Position numbers and translations under genes: made by a program
The notes under the pieces: model-generated
Seen by the model: the letters and a program-made list of their open reading frames with translations, nothing else
Told to the model about the DNA's origin: nothing
The model's database searches: none
Part shown: one piece after another, positions 54,613 through 63,799 of the stretch
How positions within the stretch are numbered: the stretch's first letter is position 1
How the letters are laid out: each line of letters starts with the position of its first letter
DNA from: Atlanticothrix silvestris CENA357
GTDB lineage: Bacteria; Cyanobacteriota; Cyanobacteriia; Cyanobacteriales; Nostocaceae
Reading direction: 5' to 3'
Assembly (NCBI RefSeq): GCF_016056295.1
Contig: NZ_JAECZB010000002.1
Location: forward strand, 135,372-199,371
Length of the DNA: 64,000 bases

Positions 54613-55132
54613 GGACACAACTAAGCAAAAATTAAGAGGCTCTTTGCCTGGATTTTTTCCATAGTTAATATTTCAAATAGTAAACTCCCCTCAAGGCTTG
54701 CACTATATTCCATAGACAGGGAATCAAACATCCTTGGGTAGATAAAACAGAGCGCTCGTTATTTATGCCAGGACTACAACAGATTGCGCCTTTGTCTCCC
54801 CAATTTTACATTTTTAAGAAAAGGTGTAATTGATAAGTAAGTCGGTACAAATAAAGTTAACTAGTGAGGGTCGTCAGTTGTTAGTTGTCAGTGGTCAGTA
54901 GTAAGAGTTTCAGGTATATTGACATTTCGTAACATAGTTATGTTTATTTATGCTCACTTACTTAATTGAAAGCGGTTTATTCAGTCCTAAGTAGAACTTA
55001 ATAAACCGCTACTGGTTCACTCAATTGCACCTGATGCTTCCTTCACCTGCAATCAAACTTGAGTGATTTATTTCTTGTTGCTCAACAACTGAAGGTTAGA
55101 GTGGTGTATTCCATCCTGATGAAACCCCTATA
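54613..55132. other. Convergent intergenic region with repeats
   Basis: No gene is seen in 520 bp. A GTTAGTTGTCAGTGGTCAGT heptamer array lies at about 54878-54903. An 11-bp inverted repeat AGCGGTTTATT/AATAAACCGCT is at about 54971-55012; it may help terminate the GH13 transcript from the minus strand. The rest is AT-rich. Confidence 0.55.
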
Positions 55133-56791
55133 TTACTGCCATACAAATACTTTTGCTTCGTAAGACCCGATGTCGGTTATAATCCCATCATCACCAGATT
55201 CAACATCATAATCGCCTGTCCATTCATGCCATGTACCACTACTAGGGAAGTTGGGAACGTGATAACCAGCTAGGAAGTTTTCGGAGAAATTGGCTACTAC
55301 AACGACACGAGAACCTTCATCATTCCAACGGCTATAGGCTAACACCTTAGCTTCAGGATTTTCATGAATAAAATCAATCTTTTCTGTGTAAAGGGCATGA
55401 TTATTTTTACGCAGATTTATTAACCCTGAGTAGTACTCAGACAAGCCACGATTGAGGTCATGACCTAGCAGTGTCCAATCGATTTTGGCTGATTCTTGTT
55501 GTTTGGGTTTATATTCACCAAATTCTTCACCCATCCAAATCAAAGGTACACCAACGGCTGTCATGAGAATAGCTGCGCCCAATCTAGCCCGCTTAAAAGC
55601 TTCTTCGTCAAAAATCTCGCGATCGCCTAACTCGACCATAAGATGATTATGGTCATGGTTAGTGAGGTAGTTCACCACATTCGTCGTACCTAAAAAGCCT
55701 TGACGCTTGCAGTCAATGACATCTTTAAGGCGTTCTAAATCAAAGGTATCACCGCAGATATGTTCTAAAATACAGTGATAGAAACTATCATGCCAACAAC
55801 CATCCATTGGGCCATCTACATTGGTGATGCTGGTAGTTTCAGGAATGTGTTCTGCAACACTATAAAAAGGCTTTGTACCAGCAGCTTTTTTCGCTTCCTG
55901 AACAATCCAATGCATAAAATCGTAGTTGGCAATTTGCCTTGCGGCATCAAAGCGAATACCATCTATATGATATTCTTCAATCCAAAAACGGATGGTTTCA
56001 CCAATAAATTTTCGTGCGGGATAAGTCTCTAATTTTTCATCATAATGTTCATAATTGAACTCAGGCCCCCAGTTATTATCAGGGTCACGGGGAGAGTGGT
56101 GATACCAATAATCATGATCAATTTGGGTTAATGGGGCGGATGCTTCTGAATGGTTATAAATACCATCAATAATAACGCGGATACCACGATTGTGACACTC
56201 ATCAATTAGGTTCTTTAATCCTTCTGTAGAACCATAACTAGACTCACTGGCAAAAAAATGCCGGGGGTTGTAACCCCAGCTATAATCACCAGGATATTCT
56301 TTGAGTGGCATCAACTCAATAGCGTTGATTCCTAACTCACACAAATAATCTAACTTTTCAATGACATGTTTATACTTACCTCGTGCATAAGGATCATCTT
56401 CACCACCAGAAAAGTCTCCCACATGTAATTCATAAATTACTAATTCATGATCAGCTGGTAAAGGTTTATCATCATGCTTCCAAACATAAGTATCAACAAT
56501 CCTTTCACCATCTTTTACTCGTACAACACCATTATCTTTTCCGCCTATCTCATCAATATCAGTTGCATAAGGATCTGTGACATCAACCCATTGTTCTGGT
56601 TCAAAAAACCATGAATTTGACTGCACACGGAATTTATATTTATAAGTGCCATCTTCTAGTTCAACAGTTGTCCGAAAATAACCATCTTCGCCTTTTTTCA
56701 TGGGAATTTCTTCCCACTCAGAGAAAGAAGCAATTAATGCGGCTCCTTTGTTATAAGGTGCAAATAAATTAAATTCAATCGGTTCTGCCAT
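55133..56791 (-). CDS. GH13 alpha-amylase family enzyme with N-terminal CBM48-like domain
   Basis: This 552-residue protein has an N-terminal beta-sandwich (about 1-105; FNLFAPYNKGAALIASFSEW) like CBM48. A GH13 (beta/alpha)8 barrel follows with AIELMPLKEYPGDYSWGYNP (region I), IRFDAAR (region II, nucleophile Asp), VAEHIPE (region III, acid Glu) and NYLTNHDHN (region IV). The C-terminal domain is short (about 460-552). No signal peptide is visible, so it acts in the cytoplasm, probably on glycogen or maltooligosaccharides. It could be a branching or hydrolytic enzyme. I cannot settle the specificity. The gene is 300 bp from DUF1823 on the same strand. Confidence 0.9.
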   Translation of the reverse strand: MAEPIEFNLFAPYNKGAALIASFSEWEEIPMKKGEDGYFRTTVELEDGTYKYKFRVQSNSWFFEPEQWVDVTDPYATDIDEIGGKDNGVVRVKDGERIVDTYVWKHDDKPLPADHELVIYELHVGDFSGGEDDPYARGKYKHVIEKLDYLCELGINAIELMPLKEYPGDYSWGYNPRHFFASESSYGSTEGLKNLIDECHNRGIRVIIDGIYNHSEASAPLTQIDHDYWYHHSPRDPDNNWGPEFNYEHYDEKLETYPARKFIGETIRFWIEEYHIDGIRFDAARQIANYDFMHWIVQEAKKAAGTKPFYSVAEHIPETTSITNVDGPMDGCWHDSFYHCILEHICGDTFDLERLKDVIDCKRQGFLGTTNVVNYLTNHDHNHLMVELGDREIFDEEAFKRARLGAAILMTAVGVPLIWMGEEFGEYKPKQQESAKIDWTLLGHDLNRGLSEYYSGLINLRKNNHALYTEKIDFIHENPEAKVLAYSRWNDEGSRVVVVANFSENFLAGYHVPNFPSSGTWHEWTGDYDVESGDDGIITDIGSYEAKVFVWQ

Positions 56792-57093
56792 AAAATTATT
56801 TCTAAGAGATAATGTTGGTATTGGTTATTCTCTTAATTATTAATCAATTTGCCAATCAGTCTCTAGAAATAATTATATAAGTACTTCCTCTATCTGGAGG
56901 AGGAAATTTTACTCAATAAATAAGCTATTTATTGAGTAATAACTGTTAAAATTATCCTTTAGCAGATGATATTTAAGTTTATACTGCCATAAGGTATAAA
57001 TAATAAAATAATTAAATAATTTCTATTTCAAGCTTAAAAAAGCAAATACCCAGCAAAATAATGGGTTAATTACCGAATATTTGCTAAAAGTAA
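56792..57093. promoter_or_regulatory. Upstream region of the GH13 gene with a perfect palindrome
   Basis: The arms TTACTCAATAAATA (56909-56922) and TATTTATTGAGTAA (56926-56939) are perfectly complementary with a three-base loop. A second small repeat, CTTCCTC/GAGGAGG, lies at 56884-56904. The palindrome is about 120 bp from the GH13 start and might be an operator. It has no T run of terminator type. Confidence 0.5.
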
Positions 57094-57471
57094 TTACTCA
57101 AATTGGCCGCTATTTTGTTGCAAATAACTTAGTAACCAATTGGCTGCTGTTGCTCTACGAGTTTGCCGAGGCCCAAATTCACCAATTTTATAACCTTTAA
57201 AGCCCAATTTCTCTTTCGCTATTTGTTTGTTTTCTTGAGGAATAGAGCGTGTTAGCTTGACTGTTGCAGGACGACTATCAATAAAATCTGGCGGTTGCGG
57301 ATATTCATCTCGCCATTCTTTTACGACTTCACTAGTATCCCATGTTTCTGTGGACGTATTATAACGATATCCGAGATAATACCATACCAATTGATTAACT
57401 GTAGCATCATCAATTTTATCGTTGAGAATCGCCCAAATTGTTTCTGTGTTGAGTGATGGTAAATTAGACAT
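57094..57471 (-). CDS. DUF1823 family protein
   Basis: This 125-residue soluble protein matches DUF1823, seen in cyanobacteria and plant plastids. NLPSLNTETIWAILNDKIDD, VNQLVWYYLGYRYN, YPQPPDFIDSRPATVKLTRS and ATAANWLLSYL are visible blocks. ATG at 57471 is used; a TTG two codons upstream would add Met-Leu. No function is known. It precedes the GH13 gene in the same direction, but the 300-bp gap argues against a tight operon. Confidence 0.88.
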   Translation of the reverse strand: MSNLPSLNTETIWAILNDKIDDATVNQLVWYYLGYRYNTSTETWDTSEVVKEWRDEYPQPPDFIDSRPATVKLTRSIPQENKQIAKEKLGFKGYKIGEFGPRQTRRATAANWLLSYLQQNSGQFE

Positions 57472-57726
57472 AAGCAATTAAAAATCTACAATTTGCGTGT
57501 AATCAAGAATCGAGAGTTAGAGATACATTCATCCAATAGACAACAACTAATAGGCAGTAAAAACAATTTACCACTATCTTAAAAACTCCTAAAGATTGGG
57601 ATGAATCTATCCTTATTTACGCCTGCTAGAAGAGTTATCCGTCAAAACCAAAAGTGTTTGGCTGAAAAAGTCGTTCGTGTATCCACAAAGCAGGTAGACT
57701 GGAAATCGTAAAGAATAGAGCAGTCA

Positions 57727-58029
57727 ATGCAGAATCCCACTCTACTGCCAAAAATCATTCGTGCCCATGTATTCATTTCCGGTCGAGTCCAAGGGGTAGG
57801 CTATCGCTATGCTACTGTCGATACAGCCAGCCAATTGGGATTAACAGGTTGGGTGCGGAACCTTCCCGATAACCGTGTAGAAGCAGTTTTTGAAGGGGCG
57901 CGGGAGATTGTGGAAGATATGATTCGCTGGTGTCACTCTGGGCCACCTGCGGCTGTAGTCAAAGATGTTGTGGTTGAGTATGAAAAGCCGGAAGGGTTGC
58001 GGGGATTTGAAGTGAAGCGGACTGAGTAG
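57727..58029 (+). CDS. acyP: Acylphosphatase
   Basis: This 100-residue enzyme hydrolyses acyl phosphates such as acetyl phosphate or 1,3-bisphosphoglycerate. The signature is ISGRVQGVGYRYATVDTA with catalytic R27, followed by GWVRNLPDN with N45. The length is the family norm (about 95). With acetate kinase elsewhere in the window it may influence acetyl phosphate levels. The stop is 3 bp from the stop of the convergent AraC-family regulator gene. Confidence 0.94.
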   Translation: MQNPTLLPKIIRAHVFISGRVQGVGYRYATVDTASQLGLTGWVRNLPDNRVEAVFEGAREIVEDMIRWCHSGPPAAVVKDVVVEYEKPEGLRGFEVKRTE

Positions 58030-58032
58030 ATT

Positions 58033-59049
58033 TTACTGGAGTGCTTGATAAGCCCGTGGGGTTTTTCCTGTCCATCGTTTAAAGGCACGGTGAAAGGCAC
58101 TCGGTTCCGAAAAGCCTAGCAAAAAAGCTACATCATGTATGGGTGTATCGGTTGTTTTGAGGTGTCGTAGTGCTAATTCTTTGCGTGTAGCATCCAAGAG
58201 TTGTTGATAAGAAGTACCTTCTGTTTGTAATTCGCGCTGCAAGTTACGAACACTAATCGCTAAACTATGAGCAATAGTTTTCAACGAAGGGACTTCTCCT
58301 TTTAAGTGGTGAGAAATCGCTTGCACCACAAGTTTACTATGGGTATCTTCTTGGCTCAATTCATTTAACATTGCTGTTGCATGTTGTTCAAATAAAGATA
58401 AGAGGCTGGGATTGGCTGACAAAACGGGCCAATTCAAGCAATCGACATCCAAAATCATGCGATTAGTTGATGCTTTAAAGCGTATACCTGTGCGAAATAT
58501 GCGCTCATGTTCAGAAATATTATTGGGTTGTGAGTGTTGAAACCAAATTGCGTGAGGGTAAAGTTGTTGACCAGTCAACATTTTTGTAGCTGTGATTAAA
58601 GCAGCAAAAGTACTCTCAATTGGATGTCTGGGTTCTTCTAACAAATAGTTTTTTAAGTGGTCTACAATTTCACAGTCACATAATACTTGTCCTTCAAATA
58701 CTGAGAAATTAATATAAACACCTTGGCTAAATAAATGAGTGTAGCGAGAGAGTTTTTCGAGAACTTGGTTAAATGTATTGCAATTTAATAGTACATAGCC
58801 GACGATACCGATCGCAGCAACATTAAAGGCTTCCCCTAAATGCAGACCAAAGTTTTCATCACCTGTTAACTTCACCGCCTCACGCCACAAATCTCTCAAA
58901 GGCGCTCCGGTAATTTGTTGGTCGGGCATTTCCATGAGTGCCGGTTCAATTCCCGCTGCTTTACACAAGCTCTTGGCATCAACGCCGTAGGTGGCTGCAT
59001 ATTGAACTATGTCTCTAACGATGGACACAGAGAAAGTTGCCTCTTTCAT
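58033..59049 (-). CDS. AraC family transcriptional regulator (Arabinose_bd/OruR type)
   Basis: This 338-residue protein has an N-terminal AraC-type ligand region (about 15-200; MPDQQITGAPLRDLWREAVK, EAFNVAAIGIVGYVLLNC) and a C-terminal double helix-turn-helix (about 235-335; SLAISVRNLQRELQTEGTSY, VAFLLGFSEPSAFHRAFKRW). Regulators of this shape usually control a neighbouring metabolic gene and bind a small organic ligand. The divergent cupin gene (starts 127 bp apart) and the following DUF4386 and zinc-dehydrogenase genes are the obvious candidate targets. The effector is unknown. Confidence 0.93.
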   Translation of the reverse strand: MKEATFSVSIVRDIVQYAATYGVDAKSLCKAAGIEPALMEMPDQQITGAPLRDLWREAVKLTGDENFGLHLGEAFNVAAIGIVGYVLLNCNTFNQVLEKLSRYTHLFSQGVYINFSVFEGQVLCDCEIVDHLKNYLLEEPRHPIESTFAALITATKMLTGQQLYPHAIWFQHSQPNNISEHERIFRTGIRFKASTNRMILDVDCLNWPVLSANPSLLSLFEQHATAMLNELSQEDTHSKLVVQAISHHLKGEVPSLKTIAHSLAISVRNLQRELQTEGTSYQQLLDATRKELALRHLKTTDTPIHDVAFLLGFSEPSAFHRAFKRWTGKTPRAYQALQ

Positions 59050-59175
59050 AGAGTTTCAGGCGTAATTTCTAAATCGGCGTGTTCAGTCAATTCTTTGGCG
59101 CGGGATGTCAATTGCAGATGCGGCAGAAGGCATATCTTGAAGTTGAGCGCAACACACGAAAGGAATTTACTGACC

Positions 59176-59763
59176 ATGACATCTGTACAACTACACTCAA
59201 ATTTAACTCATGCATCCTTCACTACAGAACAGATTGAGAACCCAGTGACAGGCGATCGCATGACGATTCTTTGCTCAACTCATGATAGTAATGGAGAATA
59301 TGTAAAGTTTCAGTTTGAACTACCACCAGGTTCACAAGGCAGTCCTCTCCATTATCACGATACCATCACAGAAACATTTGAGGTTTTGAGTGGTTCTCTG
59401 GAAATGCAATTTGGAGAGTCAGGAAATATCAAAGTCTTGCGACCCGGAGAAATCTTACAAGTTCCGCCTGGGTTGCAGCATAGCTTCCGCAATGCATCTG
59501 AAGATTGGGTAACTTTTATCTCAGTAGTTCGACCAGCGGGTGATTTTGAACATTTTCTGCGATCGCTTTATGGATTAGCGATCAATGGCAAAGTTAACAA
59601 AGAAGGAGCCCCAACTAATCTTTTGCAATTTGCTTTATTAATCGAAAAAGCAGACACCATTGTTGTTGGACTACCAGTATTTTTACAAAAGCTGATGATT
59701 AAAGTTTTAGCTACAGTTGCTCGGCTTTTGCGAGTGGAAAAATCATTAGCCAAATATAAATAA
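59176..59763 (+). CDS. Cupin-domain protein
   Basis: This 195-residue protein has a cupin barrel (about 40-135). GSPLHYHDTITETFEVLSGS carries the metal-binding HXH...E motif and FGESGNIKVLRPGEILQVPP the second motif, with HSF in PGLQHSFRN. The C-terminal 55 residues are hydrophobic (ADTIVVGLPVFLQKLMIKVL) and may contact the membrane. ATG at 59176 is used because upstream frame (to 58915) overlaps the divergent AraC-family gene and encodes no recognisable domain. The cupin could be an enzyme of unknown substrate or a sensor, and the AraC-family protein is its probable regulator. Confidence 0.87.
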   Translation: MTSVQLHSNLTHASFTTEQIENPVTGDRMTILCSTHDSNGEYVKFQFELPPGSQGSPLHYHDTITETFEVLSGSLEMQFGESGNIKVLRPGEILQVPPGLQHSFRNASEDWVTFISVVRPAGDFEHFLRSLYGLAINGKVNKEGAPTNLLQFALLIEKADTIVVGLPVFLQKLMIKVLATVARLLRVEKSLAKYK

Positions 59764-59766
59764 TCA

Positions 59767-59923
59767 GGGGTTGCATAAATGTAGGATGAATTACTTCACG
59801 CAGAGGCGCAGAGGCAAGCCACCTCTGTGCGGGGGTTCCCCCCGTTGAGGAGAGTGGCGCGCAGAGAGAATAAGGAGTTTTAGATTTCAATACATAAATT
59901 TCATCCCTTGATTCAGCAGCGCC
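59767..59923. mobile_element. MITE-like element, copy related to 49098-49265
   Basis: The left end GGGGTTGCATAAATGTAGGA matches the reverse complement of the right end of the 49.1-kb element (GGCGTTGCATAAATGCAGGA). The right end, on the reverse strand, GGCGCTGCTGAATCAAGGGA, matches the other end (GGCGTTGCTGAATCTAGGAA). The inside carries a GGGGGTTCCCCCC palindrome and CGCAGAGGCGCAGAGG repeats. It begins 4 bp after the cupin stop. Confidence 0.72.
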
Positions 59924-59965
59924 ATAAATCAATATTTAGTCAAATTTAATTGGAGGCAAAAATTA

Positions 59966-60721
59966 ATGAACCGCTTACAAATTATCAAAACAACTGGTGT
60001 CTTATTTATTTTGTTTTCTATTCTGCTGAATGTACCTTATTATTTACTAACTCAGAATTTTGAGTATGATGACATCTTACGCAAGCCGACTGGTTACGTC
60101 CTGACTCAGTTTCATGCAGGCGGTGCTGGATTAATTCTTACTTGGTTTGCCTTTGCTGTGATGGCATTGTTATTTATCCCAGCTAGTGTTTTATTGCAAA
60201 AGGTTTTGGGGCGCGAAGATACTCCTTATCTGTCCGCCGCTACTATTATGGGAGTGCTTTCTGGTGTACTACAGTCTGTAGGGCTAATGCGTTGGGTGTT
60301 TGTGATTCCCGTGTTAGCAAACTTATATGTTGAATCTGCTAGTCCAGCCACCCGTGAGGCTGTAGTAGTTGTCTATCAAGCAGTTCATCAATATGGTGGT
60401 GTGGCACTTGGCGAACAAATAGGGCAATTTTTACTCACCTTCTGGACATTAGGTGTAGGTATGGCAATGCTGAAGTCTCCTTTGTTCAAACCTTGGATTG
60501 GCTGGCTTGGTTTAATAACAATACCCTTTTGGCTAATTGGACAAAGTGAACTACTCGCAACAGTTATTCCATCAATGCCTGTATGGGAAGTTACTCCGAT
60601 AGGTTTTATGATTTGGGAAGTTTGGCTACTGGTAATTGGAGTGCATCTGCTGAGGTTTGCTAGTAAAAGTAGTTCTCGTTGGGTAAACAATTCCAAGATG
60701 CCAATCATTGCGTCGGAATGA
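59966..60721 (+). CDS. DUF4386 family membrane protein
   Basis: This 251-residue protein has six predicted membrane helices with the DUF4386 layout (TGVLFILFSILLNVPYYLL, FHAGGAGLILTWFAFAVMAL). No catalytic motif is known. A GGAGG motif lies a few bases before the ATG. It may be part of a set with the AraC regulator, cupin and zinc dehydrogenase, but a MITE separates it from the cupin and no overlap exists. The C-terminal 20 residues are soluble. Confidence 0.82.
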   Translation: MNRLQIIKTTGVLFILFSILLNVPYYLLTQNFEYDDILRKPTGYVLTQFHAGGAGLILTWFAFAVMALLFIPASVLLQKVLGREDTPYLSAATIMGVLSGVLQSVGLMRWVFVIPVLANLYVESASPATREAVVVVYQAVHQYGGVALGEQIGQFLLTFWTLGVGMAMLKSPLFKPWIGWLGLITIPFWLIGQSELLATVIPSMPVWEVTPIGFMIWEVWLLVIGVHLLRFASKSSSRWVNNSKMPIIASE

Positions 60722-60828
60722 AGCAGCTATGTGAACTAAGCAAGTTGCTGGGAATCAATCAAACTATGTTGAGTAAGGTAAAAGTATTGAAATAATTTCG
60801 TAGTAAGGGCTTTAGCCCTTTTTGTTTG

Positions 60829-60857
60829 CGTAGCGTCTGTCTACGAGACGCTACGCG
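60829..60857. repeat. Palindromic repeat between convergent genes
   Basis: GCGTAGCGTCT (60828-60838) and AGACGCTACGC (60846-60856) are perfect inverted repeats with a seven-base loop. The sequence is of the GACGCTACGC type also seen near 19923-19937 (GGAGACGCTACGCGTAGC). It may serve as a terminator for the two converging genes. Confidence 0.65.
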
Positions 60858-60871
60858 AACACTACAAACTT

Positions 60872-61858
60872 TTAATCCACAACCAACACGGCTGAGCCTT
60901 CAATTTTGCCACTACGCAATGCATCTAAAGCTTCATTTGCTTGAGTTAAAGGAAAAGCATTAATTTCTGTATGAATGGGAATTTGGGGAGCTAAAGCCAG
61001 AAACTCTTCTCCATCTTGGCGAGTTAGATTAGCAACAGACCGCAAAACTCTTTCTTCCCAAAGGATTTCATAAGGAAAAGCGGGAATCTCGCTCATGTGA
61101 ATACCTGCACACACCACTACACCACCTTTGGCAACTGCACGTAAAGCAGTCGGTACTAGTTTTCCTACAGGAGCAAAAATAATTGCTGCATCTAAAGGTT
61201 CTGGGGGTAACACATCTGAATCACCTGCCCAAACTGCACCCAATTGACGGGCAAACTCTTGTCCCTGGACATCACCAGAACGGGTAAAAGCAAAAACTTG
61301 ACGCTTTTGATGGCAAGCTAGTTGAATCAATATATGAGCCGATGAACCAAAACCATAAAAGCCCAATGTTTGGGCATCACCAGTCATACTGTAAGCGCGA
61401 TAGCCAATTAAACCACCACATAATAGAGGTGCAGCTTGTAAATCAGGATAACTCGGATCTAAGGGAAAGCAAAAGCGATGGTCAGCAACGGTGTACTCAG
61501 CATAGCCGCCATCCAGGTTATAACCTGTAAACTCGGCATAATCACAAAGATTTTCCCGACCAGAGAGACAATAACGGCAACGATCGCAAGTATGACCTAG
61601 CCAAGGTACACCCACCCGTTGTCCTACACTAAATTTATCAACACCATCCGCGATCGCCTCTATCGTACCTACAATTTGATGCCCCAGTACTAGAGGTAGT
61701 TTTGGGTGTGTCAATTCTCCATCAACTATATGCAAATCTGTGCGGCAAATAGCGCAAGCATGAACGCGAATCAATACTTGCCCAAAGTTGGGTTTTGGCA
61801 TCGGCAACTCAACCAAGCGTAGGGGTTGACGCGGTGCTGACAAAATCATTGCACGCAT
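60872..61858 (-). CDS. Zinc-dependent alcohol dehydrogenase family protein
   Basis: This 328-residue MDR enzyme has catalytic zinc ligands C38 and H60 (ACAICRTDLH, LVLGHQIVG), with Q61 where many family members have Glu. The structural zinc site is the cysteine set C91, C94, C97 and C105 (GHTCDRCRYCLSGRENLC). The nucleotide-binding turn reads LGFYGFGSSAHILIQLA, a GXGXXA-like version with a serine. That subfamily (single-chain, about 330 residues) includes NADPH-linked aldehyde reductases. Substrate is not determinable. It ends near the palindrome shared with the DUF4386 gene. Confidence 0.9.
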   Translation of the reverse strand: MRAMILSAPRQPLRLVELPMPKPNFGQVLIRVHACAICRTDLHIVDGELTHPKLPLVLGHQIVGTIEAIADGVDKFSVGQRVGVPWLGHTCDRCRYCLSGRENLCDYAEFTGYNLDGGYAEYTVADHRFCFPLDPSYPDLQAAPLLCGGLIGYRAYSMTGDAQTLGFYGFGSSAHILIQLACHQKRQVFAFTRSGDVQGQEFARQLGAVWAGDSDVLPPEPLDAAIIFAPVGKLVPTALRAVAKGGVVVCAGIHMSEIPAFPYEILWEERVLRSVANLTRQDGEEFLALAPQIPIHTEINAFPLTQANEALDALRSGKIEGSAVLVVD

Positions 61859-61874
61859 AAGCAGTTAGAAATTT

Positions 61875-61902
61875 AGGCAATAGGCAATAGGCAATAGGCA
61901 AT
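61875..61902. repeat. AATAGGC heptamer array
   Basis: Four units of AATAGGC/AGGCAAT lie in a row, 17 bp upstream of the alcohol dehydrogenase start. This is another Nostocales-type short tandem repeat. Confidence 0.85.
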
Positions 61903-62077
61903 GTGTACCTAGCTTCGCAAAAACCAAATACTAGTCCTATATGCTCTACCTCTATACTACTTAGAATATCAAACCATCAAAGAAAGTTATTAAAACGGCT
62001 AGGCCTCAAATCCAAAAACTCTTAAGCTAAATGCAGATATTATCAGATGACATCAATCAGTATTAGGGTTAGTTTTT

Positions 62078-62782
62078 ATGCCGACGATTCATTTGGTGGA
62101 TGGGGAAAAAGGTGGCGTAGGGAAATCTCTGCTAACCAGGACGATGATTCAGTATTGTCTGGATAAAAAAATACCGTTTGTACCAGTGGAAACTGATAGG
62201 TCTAATCCTGATGTGGCTGGTGTCTATAAGGGAATATGTCAGTATGCTGTGTTTACTGAAGATGAACGGCAAGCTGATAAAGCAGATAGAATCTTTGAAA
62301 TGGCGATGTCTAAGCCAGTAATTGTGAATTTAGCTGCTCAATCTCATAGAGCTGTCAAAGGCTGGATTGAGAGAAATCACTTAATTGATTTAGGAAGTTC
62401 TGAGGGAGTGAGTTTTTGCAAGTGGTTTGTGTCTACAGGAGGATATGACAGCCTGAACTTATTTGTGCAATCAGTAAATAGTTACGGCATCAGAATCCCT
62501 CATATTTTGGTGAGGAATTTAGGGCTGTGCGACGATTGGGAGCATGTTGAGTCTGACGCTACCATTCAAAATTTAGTTAACAAATATAAGATTCAGGTTG
62601 TAGATTTTCCGAAGCTGGCATATAGAGAGAGAAATATTATTGACCAACATCGTCTAACCTTTGCTGAAGCACGAGAATATAAAGAGTTTGGGGTTCTCGG
62701 TAAACAGCGAGTTGTGAATTTTCTTAAACTTGCTTATGCGACTTTTGAGACAGTAGGCATTTGGCATGAAGAGGTTAAATAG
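62078..62782 (+). CDS. ParA/MobD-like P-loop ATPase, orphan
   Basis: This 234-residue protein has a deviant Walker A GEKGGVGKSLLTR (K11 and K16) as in ParA/MinD ATPases, followed by ETDRSNPDVAGVY with Asp. The remainder diverges from chromosomal ParA and resembles MobD-like or plasmid mobilisation ATPases as I recall them. No parB, relaxase or plasmid replication gene is near. An integrated plasmid fragment or a phage-derived piece are possible origins. The spacing to neighbours (about 220 bp and 170 bp) suggests a single-gene transcript. Function is inferred at the fold level only. Confidence 0.78.
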   Translation: MPTIHLVDGEKGGVGKSLLTRTMIQYCLDKKIPFVPVETDRSNPDVAGVYKGICQYAVFTEDERQADKADRIFEMAMSKPVIVNLAAQSHRAVKGWIERNHLIDLGSSEGVSFCKWFVSTGGYDSLNLFVQSVNSYGIRIPHILVRNLGLCDDWEHVESDATIQNLVNKYKIQVVDFPKLAYRERNIIDQHRLTFAEAREYKEFGVLGKQRVVNFLKLAYATFETVGIWHEEVK

Positions 62783-62951
62783 GAAAATACTGGGTAATAA
62801 GAATTGGTAGCGATAGAATCATTTACTGCCTCCCTTTGCCAATAAAAGATATATTATATCTGGAATTAAAAGGCAGGGGAAGCAGGTAAGTAGGATTATG
62901 GTACAAATTCAAGGCATTCTCTTCACTCCCTCATACCCCATTTTCCTGCTT

Positions 62952-63734
62952 TTAATGATGAGAGGAGCGAAATAGATGACTATGTTCAGGATCATATAAA
63001 CGCGATCGCCCTGTCGCTGGCAATAGTGCTGGACTAATGACATAAAGTGTGGTACGAATCAACTTTTCTGCATGAGTACAGTCTGCCATTTGCTTTAGGG
63101 GAACAACCTTGATTTTTTCATCTGGCCATCCTAAACGAAAACAAATTGCGATCGGGGTTTCGGCAGAGTAATGTTCGAGTAACTTGGCTTGGGCATTTTC
63201 GACGTGACGCGCACTGAGATAAAGGCAGAGACTAGCTTTATGGGCGGCTAGGGTGGCTAATTCTTCGTTAGCAGGGACTTCTGTACGCCCACTGATACGC
63301 GTCAAAATGATGGTTTGGACTAAACCTGGGACTGTCAATTCTATTTTGAGTTTGGCAGCTGCGGCTTGAAAGGCGCTAATACCTGGTATGACTTCAAAAG
63401 GGATTTTTGCCTCTGCCAAGAGGTGCATTTGCTCATGGATAGCACTGTAGAGACTGGGATCACCCGAATGAAGACGAACTACAGATTTATGCGATCGCAC
63501 CCGTTCAATCATCAACGCTACAATTTCTTCTAAAGTCTTATCCGCAGTCCGAATAATTTCCGCATCTTTTCGGCAAAGATGCAAAATTTGTTCGGGTACT
63601 AAGGAATCAGCACATAAAATTACATCTGCGACAACTAGCAATTTTTGCGCTTTAACCGTTAACAGTTCTGGATCTCCAGGGCCTGCTCCCACAATATACA
63701 CTATTGATTCTATGTAATTTATATGATCTTGCAT
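62952..63734 (-). CDS. cobM: Precorrin-4 C11-methyltransferase
   Basis: This 260-residue SAM-dependent enzyme methylates C11 of the corrin ring. VYIVGAGPGDPELLTVKAQK (about 11-30) is the tetrapyrrole methylase motif. VVRLHSGDPSLYSAIHEQM, IPFEVIPGISAFQAAAAKL and TRISGRTEVP agree with CobM/CbiF. The product belongs to cobalamin synthesis, as may the cobW product at 46.7 kb. No other cob gene lies next to it here. I see no cobalamin-riboswitch B12 box in the upstream 160 bases. The start MQDH puts the methylase motif at the usual distance. Confidence 0.92.
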   Translation of the reverse strand: MQDHINYIESIVYIVGAGPGDPELLTVKAQKLLVVADVILCADSLVPEQILHLCRKDAEIIRTADKTLEEIVALMIERVRSHKSVVRLHSGDPSLYSAIHEQMHLLAEAKIPFEVIPGISAFQAAAAKLKIELTVPGLVQTIILTRISGRTEVPANEELATLAAHKASLCLYLSARHVENAQAKLLEHYSAETPIAICFRLGWPDEKIKVVPLKQMADCTHAEKLIRTTLYVISPALLPATGRSRLYDPEHSHLFRSSHH

Positions 63735-63799
63735 ACAAAAGTTTTTAGTGTAGTTACGTAATTACCAGCAGGCAAAAAATTCTCCAGAAATTTTTTTTA

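Noticed and set aside
58915..59175. 87-residue N-terminal extension of the cupin protein
   Set aside because: It overlaps the AraC-family gene on the other strand and shows no domain. The ATG at 59176 gives a normal cupin start.
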